Origin: Paenibacillus tuaregi
Lineage (GTDB): Bacteria; Bacillota; Bacilli; Paenibacillales; Paenibacillaceae
Length of the DNA stretch: 64,000 bases
Reading direction: 5' to 3'
NCBI RefSeq assembly: GCF_900086655.1
Contig: NZ_LT575476.1
Coordinates: 1,902,503 to 1,966,502 of the forward strand
The notes beneath the pieces were generated by a model that made no database searches, was not told the DNA's origin, and worked only from the letters and a program-made list of their open reading frames with translations. Position numbers and translations under genes: made by a program. Of this stretch, positions 7,930-16,291 are shown piece after piece (positions within the stretch are counted from its first letter, which is position 1; the number at the start of each line of letters is the position of its first letter).

Positions 7930-10758
7930 TTGGACGTTAAATTAACGCTAAATCTTCGCTCGCCGACCGTTGATGACGCCGCAGCCGAACGCGTTAAGGA
8001 CGCAGCCAAACGCAAGAAAGCGGCGGAAGAGACGCCGGCCGAAGCAGTTGAACGCATTAGTCGCATGTCACTAACGGACCGCGAGCGTCAACTCGTAAAT
8101 GCCGTAATTGAGACGGGTAAAACAGGCAATTATCCGTCTCTCCGCTCCGGCGGTGGGCAAGTCACGAAAGCGGACGTCATTGCGGCAGGACAGCGAATAC
8201 TTGCGGAGCAACAATCGGCCGAACGTGCGGAGAGGATTGCGGAGACGCTGCGGACGAAACCGGATAACTTTTACGTGATTACTGACGACGCGGAGCTGCC
8301 GCGAATGGTTGAACGATTGCGTGAAGAGGTGCGGCTGCAGGGCGGCGACGAGTGGTTCGCGAAGGTGTTCGCGCTTTTTAACAATACGCTGATTAAACGG
8401 AAGCTGGCTGAACGCGGCATAACGATTCCCGACGCGCAGTCCTTGACCGTTTGGGATACGGAGACATCCGGCGTTGATAAAATGATCGACCTGACCGGCG
8501 GTTACTCCGTGTGGCTTCCGCTTTTGAACGAAGGTTATTACGTAGCTTACGGGCACTTAACGGGCGAGAAGCAGTGTACGCGGTCGGCGGCCCTTGGCGC
8601 GATCGAGCGTTTTATGTCGCTTCCTTCGCAGATTAAATCGTTCCACAACGCGCCGTTTGACTTGGCGATGTTGCTTAATGACGGACTCAAGCCGCAAGGT
8701 ATCCGATATGACTCGCTCGAAGCTATGCGGACGCTTAACGATCATGAACCTACGTACAGTCTGAAACCGCTGATAACGAAGTACAAGGCAGCAATCGGCG
8801 TCGACTGCCCGGACTTTACGTTTGAGGACCTGTTTCAGAACGAGTCGCCTATGATTCATCCGATCGAACTCGTCGGAATATACGCGATATGGGACGTACT
8901 TAAAGGTTGGTGGCTTACGCGCTGGCAGATCGATAACCTTATTGCGACGGATAACCTGGCGACCGCATACTTCGAGATTGGGCAGTATCTAACGGAAGTC
9001 AACGTTAATATCGAGCGTACAGGCTTCGTCATTGACTTGGACGGACTCAAAGCGCTGGGCGATGAGCTGCGGCCGAGACTTGCGCAGGCTCAGGCGGACG
9101 TCGCGAAGGAATACGGCGTTAACGATCCGGCGTTTATCCGTAAGATGGACCGCACACTTAATGCGAAGAAGATTGCGGATTGGATCGAGTCCCAGCGTAA
9201 GAGGATCGTCCGTAACGAGGAAGCGAAGCGGAAACAGCGTGCAACTATTGCGGAGTGTGAAGCGACCGGCAAAACGACGCTTAAGAAATATACGAGCGCT
9301 GTCGCCAAGCTTGCGGAGTTGGAAGCGGAGGTCCTTGCGCCGGCTGACGAGGAACATGCGCCGCTATTTATCGAGGAGTTTTCGTTCACGAACGACAACC
9401 ATCTGCGCTATCTGATTTACGATCACCTCGGAATCACGGATCGTACGAAGCAAATCGTCAAGGACAAATCGAAGGTACGCGCGGTGTCAAAGGACGTGCT
9501 CGACCGTTACTTTGAGGAAGAGGAAGCACTCAAGCCACTCGCACTCGTATCTGCGTATGAGAAGCTGCTCGGCACGTACATCGATAAGATTCCGGAGGCG
9601 CTCGACGTTGACGGTCGTTTACACACGCAGCTCGATACCGTTTCAACCGGGCGGTATAGCTCGAAGGGGTACTCGGGTAAGCCGAATGATTTGCGGCCGG
9701 AGTCCGTAACTGATACGAATTATTTAGCGGCTATGCGTGCGTTGGTCGATTGTGGTGAGAAGAAAGTCGCGAAAGGAACCAACGTCCAGAACATTCCGGC
9801 GCGCACGAAAGAGGGCGAGAAGGTCCGGACCATGTTCATTCCTCCGTCAGGCCGTCTGTTCCTCGGCAGCGACCTCTCGTCCATTGAGCCGCGGCTACAG
9901 GCGCACAAAATGGAGACGGAACACGGTGATCCAACCTTTGCGGATATGTACCGGGCCGGTCTCGATCCATACGTCGAGTTTGCATCCATGATGTTCGATG
10001 TGCCTCGCGAGTTATGCTTCGAGAGTGCGTATAAAGCCGGGCTTACTTCGATTCCTTACCGTAAGCTGACGAAGGATATGTTTCTCGCGAAAGGTTACGG
10101 CCAGGCCGAAGACCAGTTCGTTAAGACTGCGGTTAAGCGCGGTGTCACGGAGGAACAAGCGAAGCGCGCCTATGCGAAGTTCGACGAAATCCTGCCCGGC
10201 TTTAGTACGATGGTTAACGCCTCGTTCGAACACTTGCGGGAACACGGATGGACGCAGACACTATGGGGACAGAAGCGCAGATTCCCGGAATATCGAAAGA
10301 ATTGGCAGCGTCTTTGCGTATTGATGAAGCGAGCTGGCATTCGCGATAAGAACGATCTGGAGCTCGGCAAGAAGACGTACAAGCTTTCACCGGCGGATCG
10401 CAACGAATTCTGGCAGCTTATCCGCTTAACCGGACGTGATGAGCGGGCGGCGTTCAATCACGAAGTTCAAGGCTCGGGCGCGAACGTTCTTAAATTCTGC
10501 ATGATCCGCGGCTATTACGAGTTAACGCTTGGTCGCGGATGGGAGTTTACGTTGACTTTGCACGACGAGCAGAAACACGCCGCGCCGATCGAGCAGGTAA
10601 CGCCGGAAGCTGTTGCGCTGTATACCGACATTATGACGAATACGGTTACGCTTGCCTGTCCGCTTGAGTGTGATACGGTGATCGAACCGCGTTGGATGAA
10701 AGAGTACCGCGCTGACGCGTGGGATTTTGATAAACAGAAACCGAAGGAGGCTGCGTAA
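7930..10758 (+). CDS. polA: family A DNA polymerase with 3'-5' exonuclease
   Basis: A 942-residue phage DNA polymerase I-type enzyme. Exonuclease motifs: WDTETSG (~175), SFHNAPFDLAML (~236) and YAIWDVLKGWW (~317). Polymerase motifs: A LGSDLSSIEPRL (~644, catalytic Asp), B RKLTKDMFLAKGYGQ (~711) and C TLHDEQ (~876). A poorly conserved ~165-residue N-terminus precedes the exonuclease; no 5'-3' exonuclease domain is seen. The start is TTG 7930 behind GGGAGG. The end KEAA overlaps the next gene's ribosome site. It is probably the replicative enzyme, working with the DnaB-like helicase, primase and SSB. Confidence 0.92.
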   Translation: MDVKLTLNLRSPTVDDAAAERVKDAAKRKKAAEETPAEAVERISRMSLTDRERQLVNAVIETGKTGNYPSLRSGGGQVTKADVIAAGQRILAEQQSAERAERIAETLRTKPDNFYVITDDAELPRMVERLREEVRLQGGDEWFAKVFALFNNTLIKRKLAERGITIPDAQSLTVWDTETSGVDKMIDLTGGYSVWLPLLNEGYYVAYGHLTGEKQCTRSAALGAIERFMSLPSQIKSFHNAPFDLAMLLNDGLKPQGIRYDSLEAMRTLNDHEPTYSLKPLITKYKAAIGVDCPDFTFEDLFQNESPMIHPIELVGIYAIWDVLKGWWLTRWQIDNLIATDNLATAYFEIGQYLTEVNVNIERTGFVIDLDGLKALGDELRPRLAQAQADVAKEYGVNDPAFIRKMDRTLNAKKIADWIESQRKRIVRNEEAKRKQRATIAECEATGKTTLKKYTSAVAKLAELEAEVLAPADEEHAPLFIEEFSFTNDNHLRYLIYDHLGITDRTKQIVKDKSKVRAVSKDVLDRYFEEEEALKPLALVSAYEKLLGTYIDKIPEALDVDGRLHTQLDTVSTGRYSSKGYSGKPNDLRPESVTDTNYLAAMRALVDCGEKKVAKGTNVQNIPARTKEGEKVRTMFIPPSGRLFLGSDLSSIEPRLQAHKMETEHGDPTFADMYRAGLDPYVEFASMMFDVPRELCFESAYKAGLTSIPYRKLTKDMFLAKGYGQAEDQFVKTAVKRGVTEEQAKRAYAKFDEILPGFSTMVNASFEHLREHGWTQTLWGQKRRFPEYRKNWQRLCVLMKRAGIRDKNDLELGKKTYKLSPADRNEFWQLIRLTGRDERAAFNHEVQGSGANVLKFCMIRGYYELTLGRGWEFTLTLHDEQKHAAPIEQVTPEAVALYTDIMTNTVTLACPLECDTVIEPRWMKEYRADAWDFDKQKPKEAA

Positions 10759-11106
10759 ATGGAAAACGTTATTGCAAAGTTGCGCGAGTTGATTGGAGAT
10801 GAATACGAGGGTCAGGCGTGGGACGAAACGCATGAGGCGGTTGACGTGATACTTGGCGCATACAAACCTGAAGGTTATGCGGTTGGGTGCGTAGATGAGG
10901 AGTTCGAGGACGGCGGTAGATGGACGAACTTTAAGACAAACGTATATCGCGTTGAGCAGCCGGACGGACAGGTATCGCATTTCCGTATCTGCCGCGAAGT
11001 TCCTGCGACCGAGTGCCAAGAAGGCGGCGACTTTTGTGTGAGTATTGACGAAGTCGTCCCGGAAGAAGTCACAGTTATTAAATACATTTCCGCGAGGGCT
11101 GCGTAA
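10759..11106 (+). CDS. hypothetical acidic protein
   Basis: A 115-residue acidic protein, start directly after the polymerase stop with GAAGGAGG upstream. It has four cysteines (VGCVDE, RICREV, TECQEG, DFCVS) spread without a zinc-finger pattern. It is predicted to be mostly beta. It overlaps no neighbour and is followed at once by the next gene. Function unknown; its position suggests a polymerase or replication accessory. Confidence 0.6.
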   Translation: MENVIAKLRELIGDEYEGQAWDETHEAVDVILGAYKPEGYAVGCVDEEFEDGGRWTNFKTNVYRVEQPDGQVSHFRICREVPATECQEGGDFCVSIDEVVPEEVTVIKYISARAA

Positions 11107-11358
11107 ATGACAACGGGAAAAGTGATTGACTTAATTGATGCAGCAATTGAAGAGGCCGAGCATAATCCGGATATTGAGGGGGAGGACGTTCTCGTTCACG
11201 CGGTGAATGCGGTACGCGAGCGGTTTGGTATTACTTGTAATTACGCTTATTGCGGCGGCTTCGATAGCGCAGGATACGACATTGACTGCTACGCGATCGC
11301 ATTCGTCACGTCCAACGGAGAACTCGGAATATACGATTATCAAATCGAAAGCTATTAG
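11107..11358 (+). CDS. small hypothetical protein
   Basis: An 83-residue acidic protein with a helical N-terminus (KVIDLIDAAIEEAEHNPD) and a cysteine/tyrosine-rich beta C-terminus. It is tightly packed behind the previous gene. Its TAG stop forms part of the AGGAGG ribosome site of the next gene. I do not recognise the family. Confidence 0.6.
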   Translation: MTTGKVIDLIDAAIEEAEHNPDIEGEDVLVHAVNAVRERFGITCNYAYCGGFDSAGYDIDCYAIAFVTSNGELGIYDYQIESY

Positions 11359-11370
11359 GAGGCGGCCATC

Positions 11371-12423
11371 ATATCGCAATCAATCGCAGATAAACTCGCG
11401 CAGGACTTTACGCAATTCTTAAATCAATGGCACTCCGCACCAGAAGTGTACGATGACGCGCTCGATGCGCAGATCCACAAGTGGTATTACGATTACCTAA
11501 CGGACAAGTCTCGCAAGGTATGGCCTCCTCGCGGCATTCCGTACTTTTCTCCGTCAGCCGCCAATTCGGATGCTCGCGGGCTCTACGAAAAGATGCGCGG
11601 CGCCAAGAAGGAGCAGACGGAACGTCCACCGCATCAGGGACGCTGGGTGCGCCTGGGAACGTCAATCGGCGACATGATTCAGCGGGACGTTCTCTTTGCA
11701 GAGCAGCATTATGCCCGGCACATGGGCGAGAATCCTCCATTCAAGTTCGAGCGTAACGGACTCGGCGAGCCGCTGTTTGAGGAGTTTGCGAAGGTATCGA
11801 AGATCGCGGAGCACGCCGGTCAGACGTTTGGACTTTACGGCACGGGTGACGGTATTATGCGTGTTTATGTGCCGGAGTTGGGGCGTGAGATTCGCGTTGG
11901 GCTCGAAGTAAAATCGAAGCAGACTACGTATTCGATGACGTCGGGCTTCTCCGCGCGTAAGGGGCCGAAGGAGGACCACGTGAAGCAGTGTATAACGTAC
12001 TCGGCGATGTACGGAACGCCGTCCGATCCGCTTGATTACTACGTTATCCTCTACGTAAATGGCTCTAAGAAGGCGTGGGAGATGACGCCCGAGGACTTCG
12101 AAAAGAGCCCGGATATTCTCGCGTTCGGCCTACACATTACGGACGAAATGCGCACGGAAGTCCTCGACCACTTCGCGGGAATTGTTGCGGCAGCCGAAGC
12201 GGGCGAGCCTCCGAAATTGGACATCGACAAGTGGACGTTCAACAATTTTAAGCAGGCGTGTGCCTTATCGCTATCGCCATCCGAGCTTGCGGAAATCGAA
12301 CGCCAAGTCGCAGCCCTACAGCGGTCCAACCTCCCCGATCATAAAAAGCGTGGCCCAGCGCAAGCCCTAGCGGATATACATCGGATTAGAGCGGAACACG
12401 GAGCCGTGAAGGAGGCGGCCTGA
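11371..12423 (+). CDS. RecB/Cas4-like PD-(D/E)XK exonuclease, ATA or ATC start
   Basis: A 350-residue nuclease. Motifs in order: YGTGDGI (catalytic Asp), GLEVKSK (ExK) and the RecB motif QCITYSAMYG (QxxxY). This matches phage YqaJ/Cas4-like exonucleases used in recombination or end processing. AGGAGG at 11357-11362 sits eight bases before ATA 11371 and five before ATC 11368. The first canonical codon is GTG 11446, with no ribosome site. Reading from 11371 gives a natural N-terminus (SQSIADKLAQDF). Ends in KEAA, overlapping the next ribosome site. Confidence 0.75.
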   Translation: MSQSIADKLAQDFTQFLNQWHSAPEVYDDALDAQIHKWYYDYLTDKSRKVWPPRGIPYFSPSAANSDARGLYEKMRGAKKEQTERPPHQGRWVRLGTSIGDMIQRDVLFAEQHYARHMGENPPFKFERNGLGEPLFEEFAKVSKIAEHAGQTFGLYGTGDGIMRVYVPELGREIRVGLEVKSKQTTYSMTSGFSARKGPKEDHVKQCITYSAMYGTPSDPLDYYVILYVNGSKKAWEMTPEDFEKSPDILAFGLHITDEMRTEVLDHFAGIVAAAEAGEPPKLDIDKWTFNNFKQACALSLSPSELAEIERQVAALQRSNLPDHKKRGPAQALADIHRIRAEHGAVKEAA

Positions 12424-12699
12424 TTGACGTACATTATCGAGTCCATTCGCACGCACGGCGGTACTCCGACTGATCGCGAAGCCCGGCGTAAGGGCCAGCG
12501 CGTAGAGATTCTGAACCTTAACGTAGGCCAGGCGCTCCTTCTCGTGTATCGCGACGATCACAATAAGATCCTGCAGACCTCTCGCGTTGAGAGCATCGCA
12601 GGGTACGACGTCCTTACGGTTAAGACGGCGAACAGCGTATACACTTTTCGCAAAGGAGGCGTTAGCCCTGGCGGATCAATCGGCCACGAACCGAAGTAA
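12424..12699 (+). CDS. small hypothetical protein
   Basis: A 91-residue protein starting at TTG 12424 behind GAAGGAGG. It appears beta-rich (RVEILNLNVGQALLLVY...YDVLTVKTANSVYTF), possibly a small barrel. Its 3' end overlaps the RuvC-like gene by 32 bases. Function unknown, but it lies between two recombination nucleases. Confidence 0.6.
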   Translation: MTYIIESIRTHGGTPTDREARRKGQRVEILNLNVGQALLLVYRDDHNKILQTSRVESIAGYDVLTVKTANSVYTFRKGGVSPGGSIGHEPK

Positions 12700-13246
12700 A
12701 GAACCGGCGTATCGCATACTAGGTTTAGACTTATCGTCTTCGCCCGGAGCTGCGGCGATCGAGGTGCGGAATAGAACTCCGTATCTCATCGCGGCCTCGT
12801 CCGTGGCTACAACGAAAGACGATACGGATGCCGTGCGGAATGTTGCGGTCGAGTCGTTTATCTCGCAATTCATTTACGAAAATAGGCCGTTCGATATCGT
12901 GGTTCGCGAGGACTTTACCAGCGGGCGGAATAAACGGGCGACGCAGCTCGTATTCGGATCATGGGCGGCTGCTGACCGCGCACTACTGGCGTTCGGCTAC
13001 CGTGCGGAAGACCTGAAGCCTGCGCTGAGCCCGACCAGCGTTAAGAAAATCGTAACCGGAAATGGAAAGGCGGAGAAGCCGGAAGTTGCGGCGGCTGTAC
13101 GTAAGTGGCTTCGGTTGCCTAATGGTCCAGACGGTAGTCCTTACAAGTTTCGAGCCGGATACGATGATAGCGACGCGTGCGCTGTAGCGCTGGCGTACTT
13201 GATTCGTGAGGGTCTAATAGATACGGAAGGAGTTGTTGCGGCGTGA
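12668..13246 (+). CDS. RuvC-like Holliday junction resolvase, probable CTG start
   Basis: A 192-residue RNase H-fold protein. ILGLDLSSSPGAAAIE carries the first catalytic Asp, VVREDFTSG the glutamate and YDDSDACAVALAY the C-terminal Asp, as in RuvC-type resolvases. It would resolve branched DNA before packaging. AAAGGAGG (12652-12659) is eight bases before CTG 12668. The nearest canonical in-frame start, TTG 12587, has no ribosome site and would add unrelated arginine-rich residues. Ends in VVAA. Confidence 0.72.
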   Translation: MADQSATNRSKEPAYRILGLDLSSSPGAAAIEVRNRTPYLIAASSVATTKDDTDAVRNVAVESFISQFIYENRPFDIVVREDFTSGRNKRATQLVFGSWAAADRALLAFGYRAEDLKPALSPTSVKKIVTGNGKAEKPEVAAAVRKWLRLPNGPDGSPYKFRAGYDDSDACAVALAYLIREGLIDTEGVVAA

Positions 13247-13431
13247 GGAAATATCTTGGTACCGCACATGTATCCGGGTACGGCGAAGACTTTGGGAAAC
13301 GGGTTCATGAGTACGCTAATAGAGTTTCCGAGGATGGGCGAGAATTGGAGTTCCACTACGCCCAGTCTATAGAACCGTCAGGCCGAGCGCTGTTCTCAGC
13401 GTTGATTATCTTCTATGAGGCTGCCGCATGA
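13243..13431 (+). CDS. small Cse60-like protein
   Basis: A 62-residue protein with a GTG start overlapping the RuvC stop (GTGA). Its layout, an N-terminal helix (DFGKRVHEYANRV) then beta strands ending in SGRALFSALIIFY, resembles the sporulation-associated Cse60 family and small phage homologues. The resemblance is by pattern only. It overlaps the next gene by four bases. Confidence 0.5.
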   Translation: MRKYLGTAHVSGYGEDFGKRVHEYANRVSEDGRELEFHYAQSIEPSGRALFSALIIFYEAAA

Positions 13432-13610
13432 TCGCGCGGGTACGTCCGGACGCAACGGTCGCCGAGCGCCTTCTCATGTTCCAGCGCGAGGAGGTTGCGA
13501 ACTTGGAACGGGCTGTCGCGACTTATGGCGCAATGGCGGCGGAGTATGAACGGAGATTGGCGGAAGCCCGGCTTAGATTAGCGGACACAGAGCGGAGAGT
13601 AGCGGAGTAA
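13428..13610 (+). CDS. small coiled-coil protein
   Basis: A 60-residue, almost fully helical protein (heptads from REEVANLERAVATYG to ERRVAE). The ATG overlaps the previous stop. A terminator stem overlaps its 3' end. No function can be assigned; it could be an oligomerising partner of a neighbour. Confidence 0.55.
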   Translation: MIARVRPDATVAERLLMFQREEVANLERAVATYGAMAAEYERRLAEARLRLADTERRVAE

Positions 13611-13633
13611 TTCCGTTGCCCTCCGTTTTTTTT
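13601..13633 (+). terminator. rho-independent terminator
   Basis: AGCGGAG (13601-13607) pairs with CTCCGTT (13621-13627), one wobble, followed by eight T. It overlaps the stop of the coiled-coil gene and ends the polymerase-to-RuvC transcription block. Confidence 0.65.
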
Positions 13634-13729
13634 ATTTTGCGAAAAAGTGTGCGGAATCAAAACGAGCCTTCTATTAAGCAACATAAGCGCAAATCACACG
13701 CGCTAATCTCAAAACGGAGGCGATCGTAT

Positions 13730-14602
13730 ATGAAGACGCAATATAACGAAGTTAAACGCAAAGCAGCGGTGGGCGAGCGTATTAAGATTGTCAAGACATT
13801 CATGCCGTGTGGAGAGTACGAAGTAGGTGATATTCTCACGGTTAGCACCGCGCGTTTCCCCGGCAATTGGACGAACGTTGTCTTCGCTGAGGGCGTAGGT
13901 GTTGGAATCAGACACAGCGAATACGTCGTTCTCGAATCTGATCCGCTCTACGATAACTTCCGCCAGTTTGTGCGTGACAATGCGGACGGCCTTCGCAAAC
14001 TTCTAGCGGAGATAGATAAAGTAGAGCTGAGAGTGAGCGCAGTACCGGTGTCCAAGCCGTTAACTCGTGCGGAAGTCATCGAGAAGGCGCGTAAGGACGT
14101 GGCGGAGTTGATTCGGATTGGTGGCGATATATGGACAGACCTGCCGAAGGGAACTCCGTTCCATAATCGCACGTACTACGCTGAGTTCCACGTTAACCGC
14201 GAAAAGCGTGCGGTCACAGCGCTTATTTACCACGGACGGAATAAACGAAATATGCCCGACGCGAAAGGCATCGCCAAGTGTGCGCCTGGTGACGTATTCC
14301 ACGCTGAGATCGGCAAGGCAATTGCGCTTAGAAAGGCGTTGGGGCTGCCGATTCCGACCGAGTATACTGACGCGCCGCAGCCGGATGAGCCGCGAGTGGG
14401 TGCGGTTGTTCGCAGAACTACCGGGCGGTGTATAGGAGAAAACCGGGTGCTTAAACGAAGAGTTCCGGAAAATGACGGCGGTGAGTACGGAAATCACGCA
14501 TTTGTAACGGACTTTGGCGGTTGGCTTGCGGACAAACAATACGAAGTCATTGACGACACTGACGTTGACTATGGCGCCGTGTCCGCGAAGGAGACTGCGT
14601 AG
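13730..14602 (+). CDS. SH3-like plus 'GIAK..IGKAIALRKALG' domain phage protein
   Basis: A 290-residue protein with two parts. Residues 1-65 (NEVKRKAAVGERIKIVKT ... EYVVLE) form an SH3-like barrel homologous to the start of the protein at 17998. Residues ~100-240 carry a module with AEFHVNREKRAVTALIY, AKGIAKCAPGDVFHAEIG and KAIALRKALGLPIPTEY, also shared with that protein. Similar modules are seen in other Firmicutes phages without known function. The ATG at 13730 has ACGGAGG seven bases before; upstream in-frame codons are in a non-coding leader. Confidence 0.6.
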   Translation: MKTQYNEVKRKAAVGERIKIVKTFMPCGEYEVGDILTVSTARFPGNWTNVVFAEGVGVGIRHSEYVVLESDPLYDNFRQFVRDNADGLRKLLAEIDKVELRVSAVPVSKPLTRAEVIEKARKDVAELIRIGGDIWTDLPKGTPFHNRTYYAEFHVNREKRAVTALIYHGRNKRNMPDAKGIAKCAPGDVFHAEIGKAIALRKALGLPIPTEYTDAPQPDEPRVGAVVRRTTGRCIGENRVLKRRVPENDGGEYGNHAFVTDFGGWLADKQYEVIDDTDVDYGAVSAKETA

Positions 14603-14761
14603 ATGAAGATACTTAACGCACTAATTGCGGCATATTGGTCGGTTCTGTTTTTCGCGTACATCTTCGGTATCTACGACCCGGACGGTATTATCGTTGGATT
14701 CGCACTATTTTTCTGCGCTGTAGTATTCGCTGACATCGCGTTTGAGGAGGCGCGGGAATGA
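14603..14761 (+). CDS. small membrane protein
   Basis: A 52-residue protein with two hydrophobic stretches (ALIAAYWSVLFFAYIFGIY and GIIVGFALFFCAVVFADIA), i.e. a two-span membrane peptide. The ATG follows the previous TAG directly, with GAAGGAG upstream. The stop overlaps the dUTPase start (ATGA). Role unknown. Confidence 0.6.
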   Translation: MKILNALIAAYWSVLFFAYIFGIYDPDGIIVGFALFFCAVVFADIAFEEARE

Positions 14762-15480
14762 GCCCCGTTAAAATCGTAGACAAAACGCAGGCTCAACTCA
14801 TTGCGGACCGACGCGCTGACCGGGCGGAGATGCTTGCGGCCGTTGCGGATAGAACGGAGAATGCGCGCAGGCAACTCGGTCTATTAACGGAATTATTCGA
14901 AGGAGGACGTAGAATGAACGTACAAATCAAGCGCCTACATCCGGATGCGGTCGTACCGCGATACGCTAAGCCCGGCGATTCAGGATTTGACCTCGTAGCG
15001 GTAGAAGAGGTGGTTATCGCGCCCGGAGAGACGAAGGCCGTTCCGACGGGTCTTGCGTTCCAGATCCCCGATGGTTACGAGCTGCAGATACGGCCACGGT
15101 CCGGAGTAACGAAGAATACGAAGCTGCGCGTTCAACTCGGAACCGTTGACTCTGGATATCGCGGTGAGGTTGCGGTGATCGTCGATAACATTGCGCATCC
15201 AGAATACGAAATCGACCACTTTGAGAATGAGCCGTACGAATTGTGGACCGTTAGGCACAACGCACTTCATACGATTGATGGAACCGGATGCTCCCCGCAA
15301 GGGAATGTATTAACGGAGGACACTGTGCCAGTAGGAACGTACATCATCCGCAAAGGCGGCCGCATAGCCCAAGCGGTAATCGCACCGGTCGAGCGCGCCA
15401 CGTTCCTAGTAGTCGCGGAGTTATCGGAGTCGGAGCGGGGCGCTGGCGGCTTCGGACATACGGGGGTGAGCGCTGAATGA
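14758..15480 (+). CDS. dut: dUTPase with N-terminal extension and internal insert
   Basis: A trimeric-type dUTP pyrophosphatase that keeps uracil out of phage DNA. All five motifs are present: PGDSGFDL, IRPRSGVT, GTVDSGYRGEV, GRIAQAVIAPV and RGAGGFGHTG. From 14758 (GAGGAGG upstream) it is 240 residues; an in-frame ATG at 14914 with its own GAAGGAGG gives a standard 188-residue start (NVQIKRLHPDAVVPRY). Both sites look usable. Between motifs III and IV there is an insert of roughly 35-40 residues absent from minimal dUTPases, reminiscent of the phage-specific insert of staphylococcal phage enzymes. Confidence 0.88.
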   Translation: MSPVKIVDKTQAQLIADRRADRAEMLAAVADRTENARRQLGLLTELFEGGRRMNVQIKRLHPDAVVPRYAKPGDSGFDLVAVEEVVIAPGETKAVPTGLAFQIPDGYELQIRPRSGVTKNTKLRVQLGTVDSGYRGEVAVIVDNIAHPEYEIDHFENEPYELWTVRHNALHTIDGTGCSPQGNVLTEDTVPVGTYIIRKGGRIAQAVIAPVERATFLVVAELSESERGAGGFGHTGVSAE

Positions 15481-15686
15481 CCGTAATTATTGTAGCAATT
15501 GCGTACTATGCGGTGCTTGTTCTCGGATTAATCGGACTCATCGCTCTAACCGGCGCGGCCGCCTACGGACTAACTCGTCTTTACGCTTACGTAATCGAGT
15601 GCGTACTGGCTGCGAAGAAATTGACGGAGTTGTTTCGCGCTTTCATGAGGGAGCGCAGGGCTCCGGAAAGGAGAGTGCGTAAATGA
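15477..15686 (+). CDS. small membrane protein
   Basis: A 69-residue protein with one long or two short membrane spans (VIIVAIAYYAVLVLGLIGLIALTGAAAYGL in total) and a basic C-terminus (MRERRAPERRVRK), so the tail is probably cytoplasmic. It overlaps the dUTPase stop by four bases and the next start by four. Function unknown. Confidence 0.55.
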   Translation: MTVIIVAIAYYAVLVLGLIGLIALTGAAAYGLTRLYAYVIECVLAAKKLTELFRAFMRERRAPERRVRK

Positions 15687-15787
15687 CGCAATGGGCGCAT
15701 GAACATCCGTTTCTAACGTTTTTCATTGTCGTAATTGGCGTCGGATCAATATGCGAAGCAGTCGCTGCGTTCGCTAAACGAAATTAG
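15683..15787 (+). CDS. 34-residue single-span membrane peptide
   Basis: MTQWAHEHPF then FLTFFIVVIGVGSICEAV and a short basic end. The start ATG overlaps the previous TGA, with AAAGGAG nearby. It resembles the tiny membrane peptides common in phage early operons. Role unknown. Confidence 0.5.
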   Translation: MTQWAHEHPFLTFFIVVIGVGSICEAVAAFAKRN

Positions 15788-15803
15788 AAAGAGGGCGAAA
15801 AAC

Positions 15804-16052
15804 TTGACCGATGCGATCTACGTAATTCTGATCGATGAGCGGCCGTATCGGAAAGACGGCGCAATCCGGACGTATAAAACACGAGAACGCGCTGAGAAAG
15901 AGGCGCGGAAAGTCGCCCGCTACTGGTCCTATCGGGATTGTACGTTTTCGGTAGCAAGATTTGCGGTAGTTGAGCGGGAGAAAATAGCGGTTGAGCCCTA
16001 CAAAGACCGCGCGGTCCCCGCACCGTATTCAATTTCGAAGGAGGACGCCTAA
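15804..16052 (+). CDS. small hypothetical protein, paralogue of the 19377 product
   Basis: An 82-residue protein: AIYVILIDERPYRKDG, then AEKEARKVARYWSYRDCTF and FAVVEREK. The protein encoded at 19377 has the same order (YVLYYEGAPY, a helical middle, VKFSVEKY), so the two look like distant paralogues. The start is TTG 15804 behind AAAGAGGG; an earlier in-frame codon would run through the previous gene. Confidence 0.55.
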   Translation: MTDAIYVILIDERPYRKDGAIRTYKTRERAEKEARKVARYWSYRDCTFSVARFAVVEREKIAVEPYKDRAVPAPYSISKEDA

Positions 16053-16279
16053 TGAGCGCTGAAATCATTTCGTTTCCTAACAAGGTCGCCGATGTACTCG
16101 AAGAAGCCGCAGTCATGGCGCGACGTGGAGAAATCACTGGCGTAGTGATTGGCGCTATGTTAGCGGGTGGCGACACGTTAACTGCTCACAGTGGCGTTAA
16201 CTTCCGTGAGCGAGGCGTGCTTATAACGGATCTGAACGATAAGCGGACGCTCGATTTTATTGACGTAAATTTCGAATAA
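16052..16279 (+). CDS. small hypothetical protein
   Basis: A 75-residue protein. The N-terminal half is a helix (NKVADVLEEAAVMARRGEITGVVIGAM, too long for one motif, not clearly membrane). The C-terminus is beta. GAAGGAGG precedes the ATG, and the start overlaps the previous stop. Unrecognised. Confidence 0.55.
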   Translation: MSAEIISFPNKVADVLEEAAVMARRGEITGVVIGAMLAGGDTLTAHSGVNFRERGVLITDLNDKRTLDFIDVNFE

Positions 16280-16291
16280 GGAGGCGTTATC

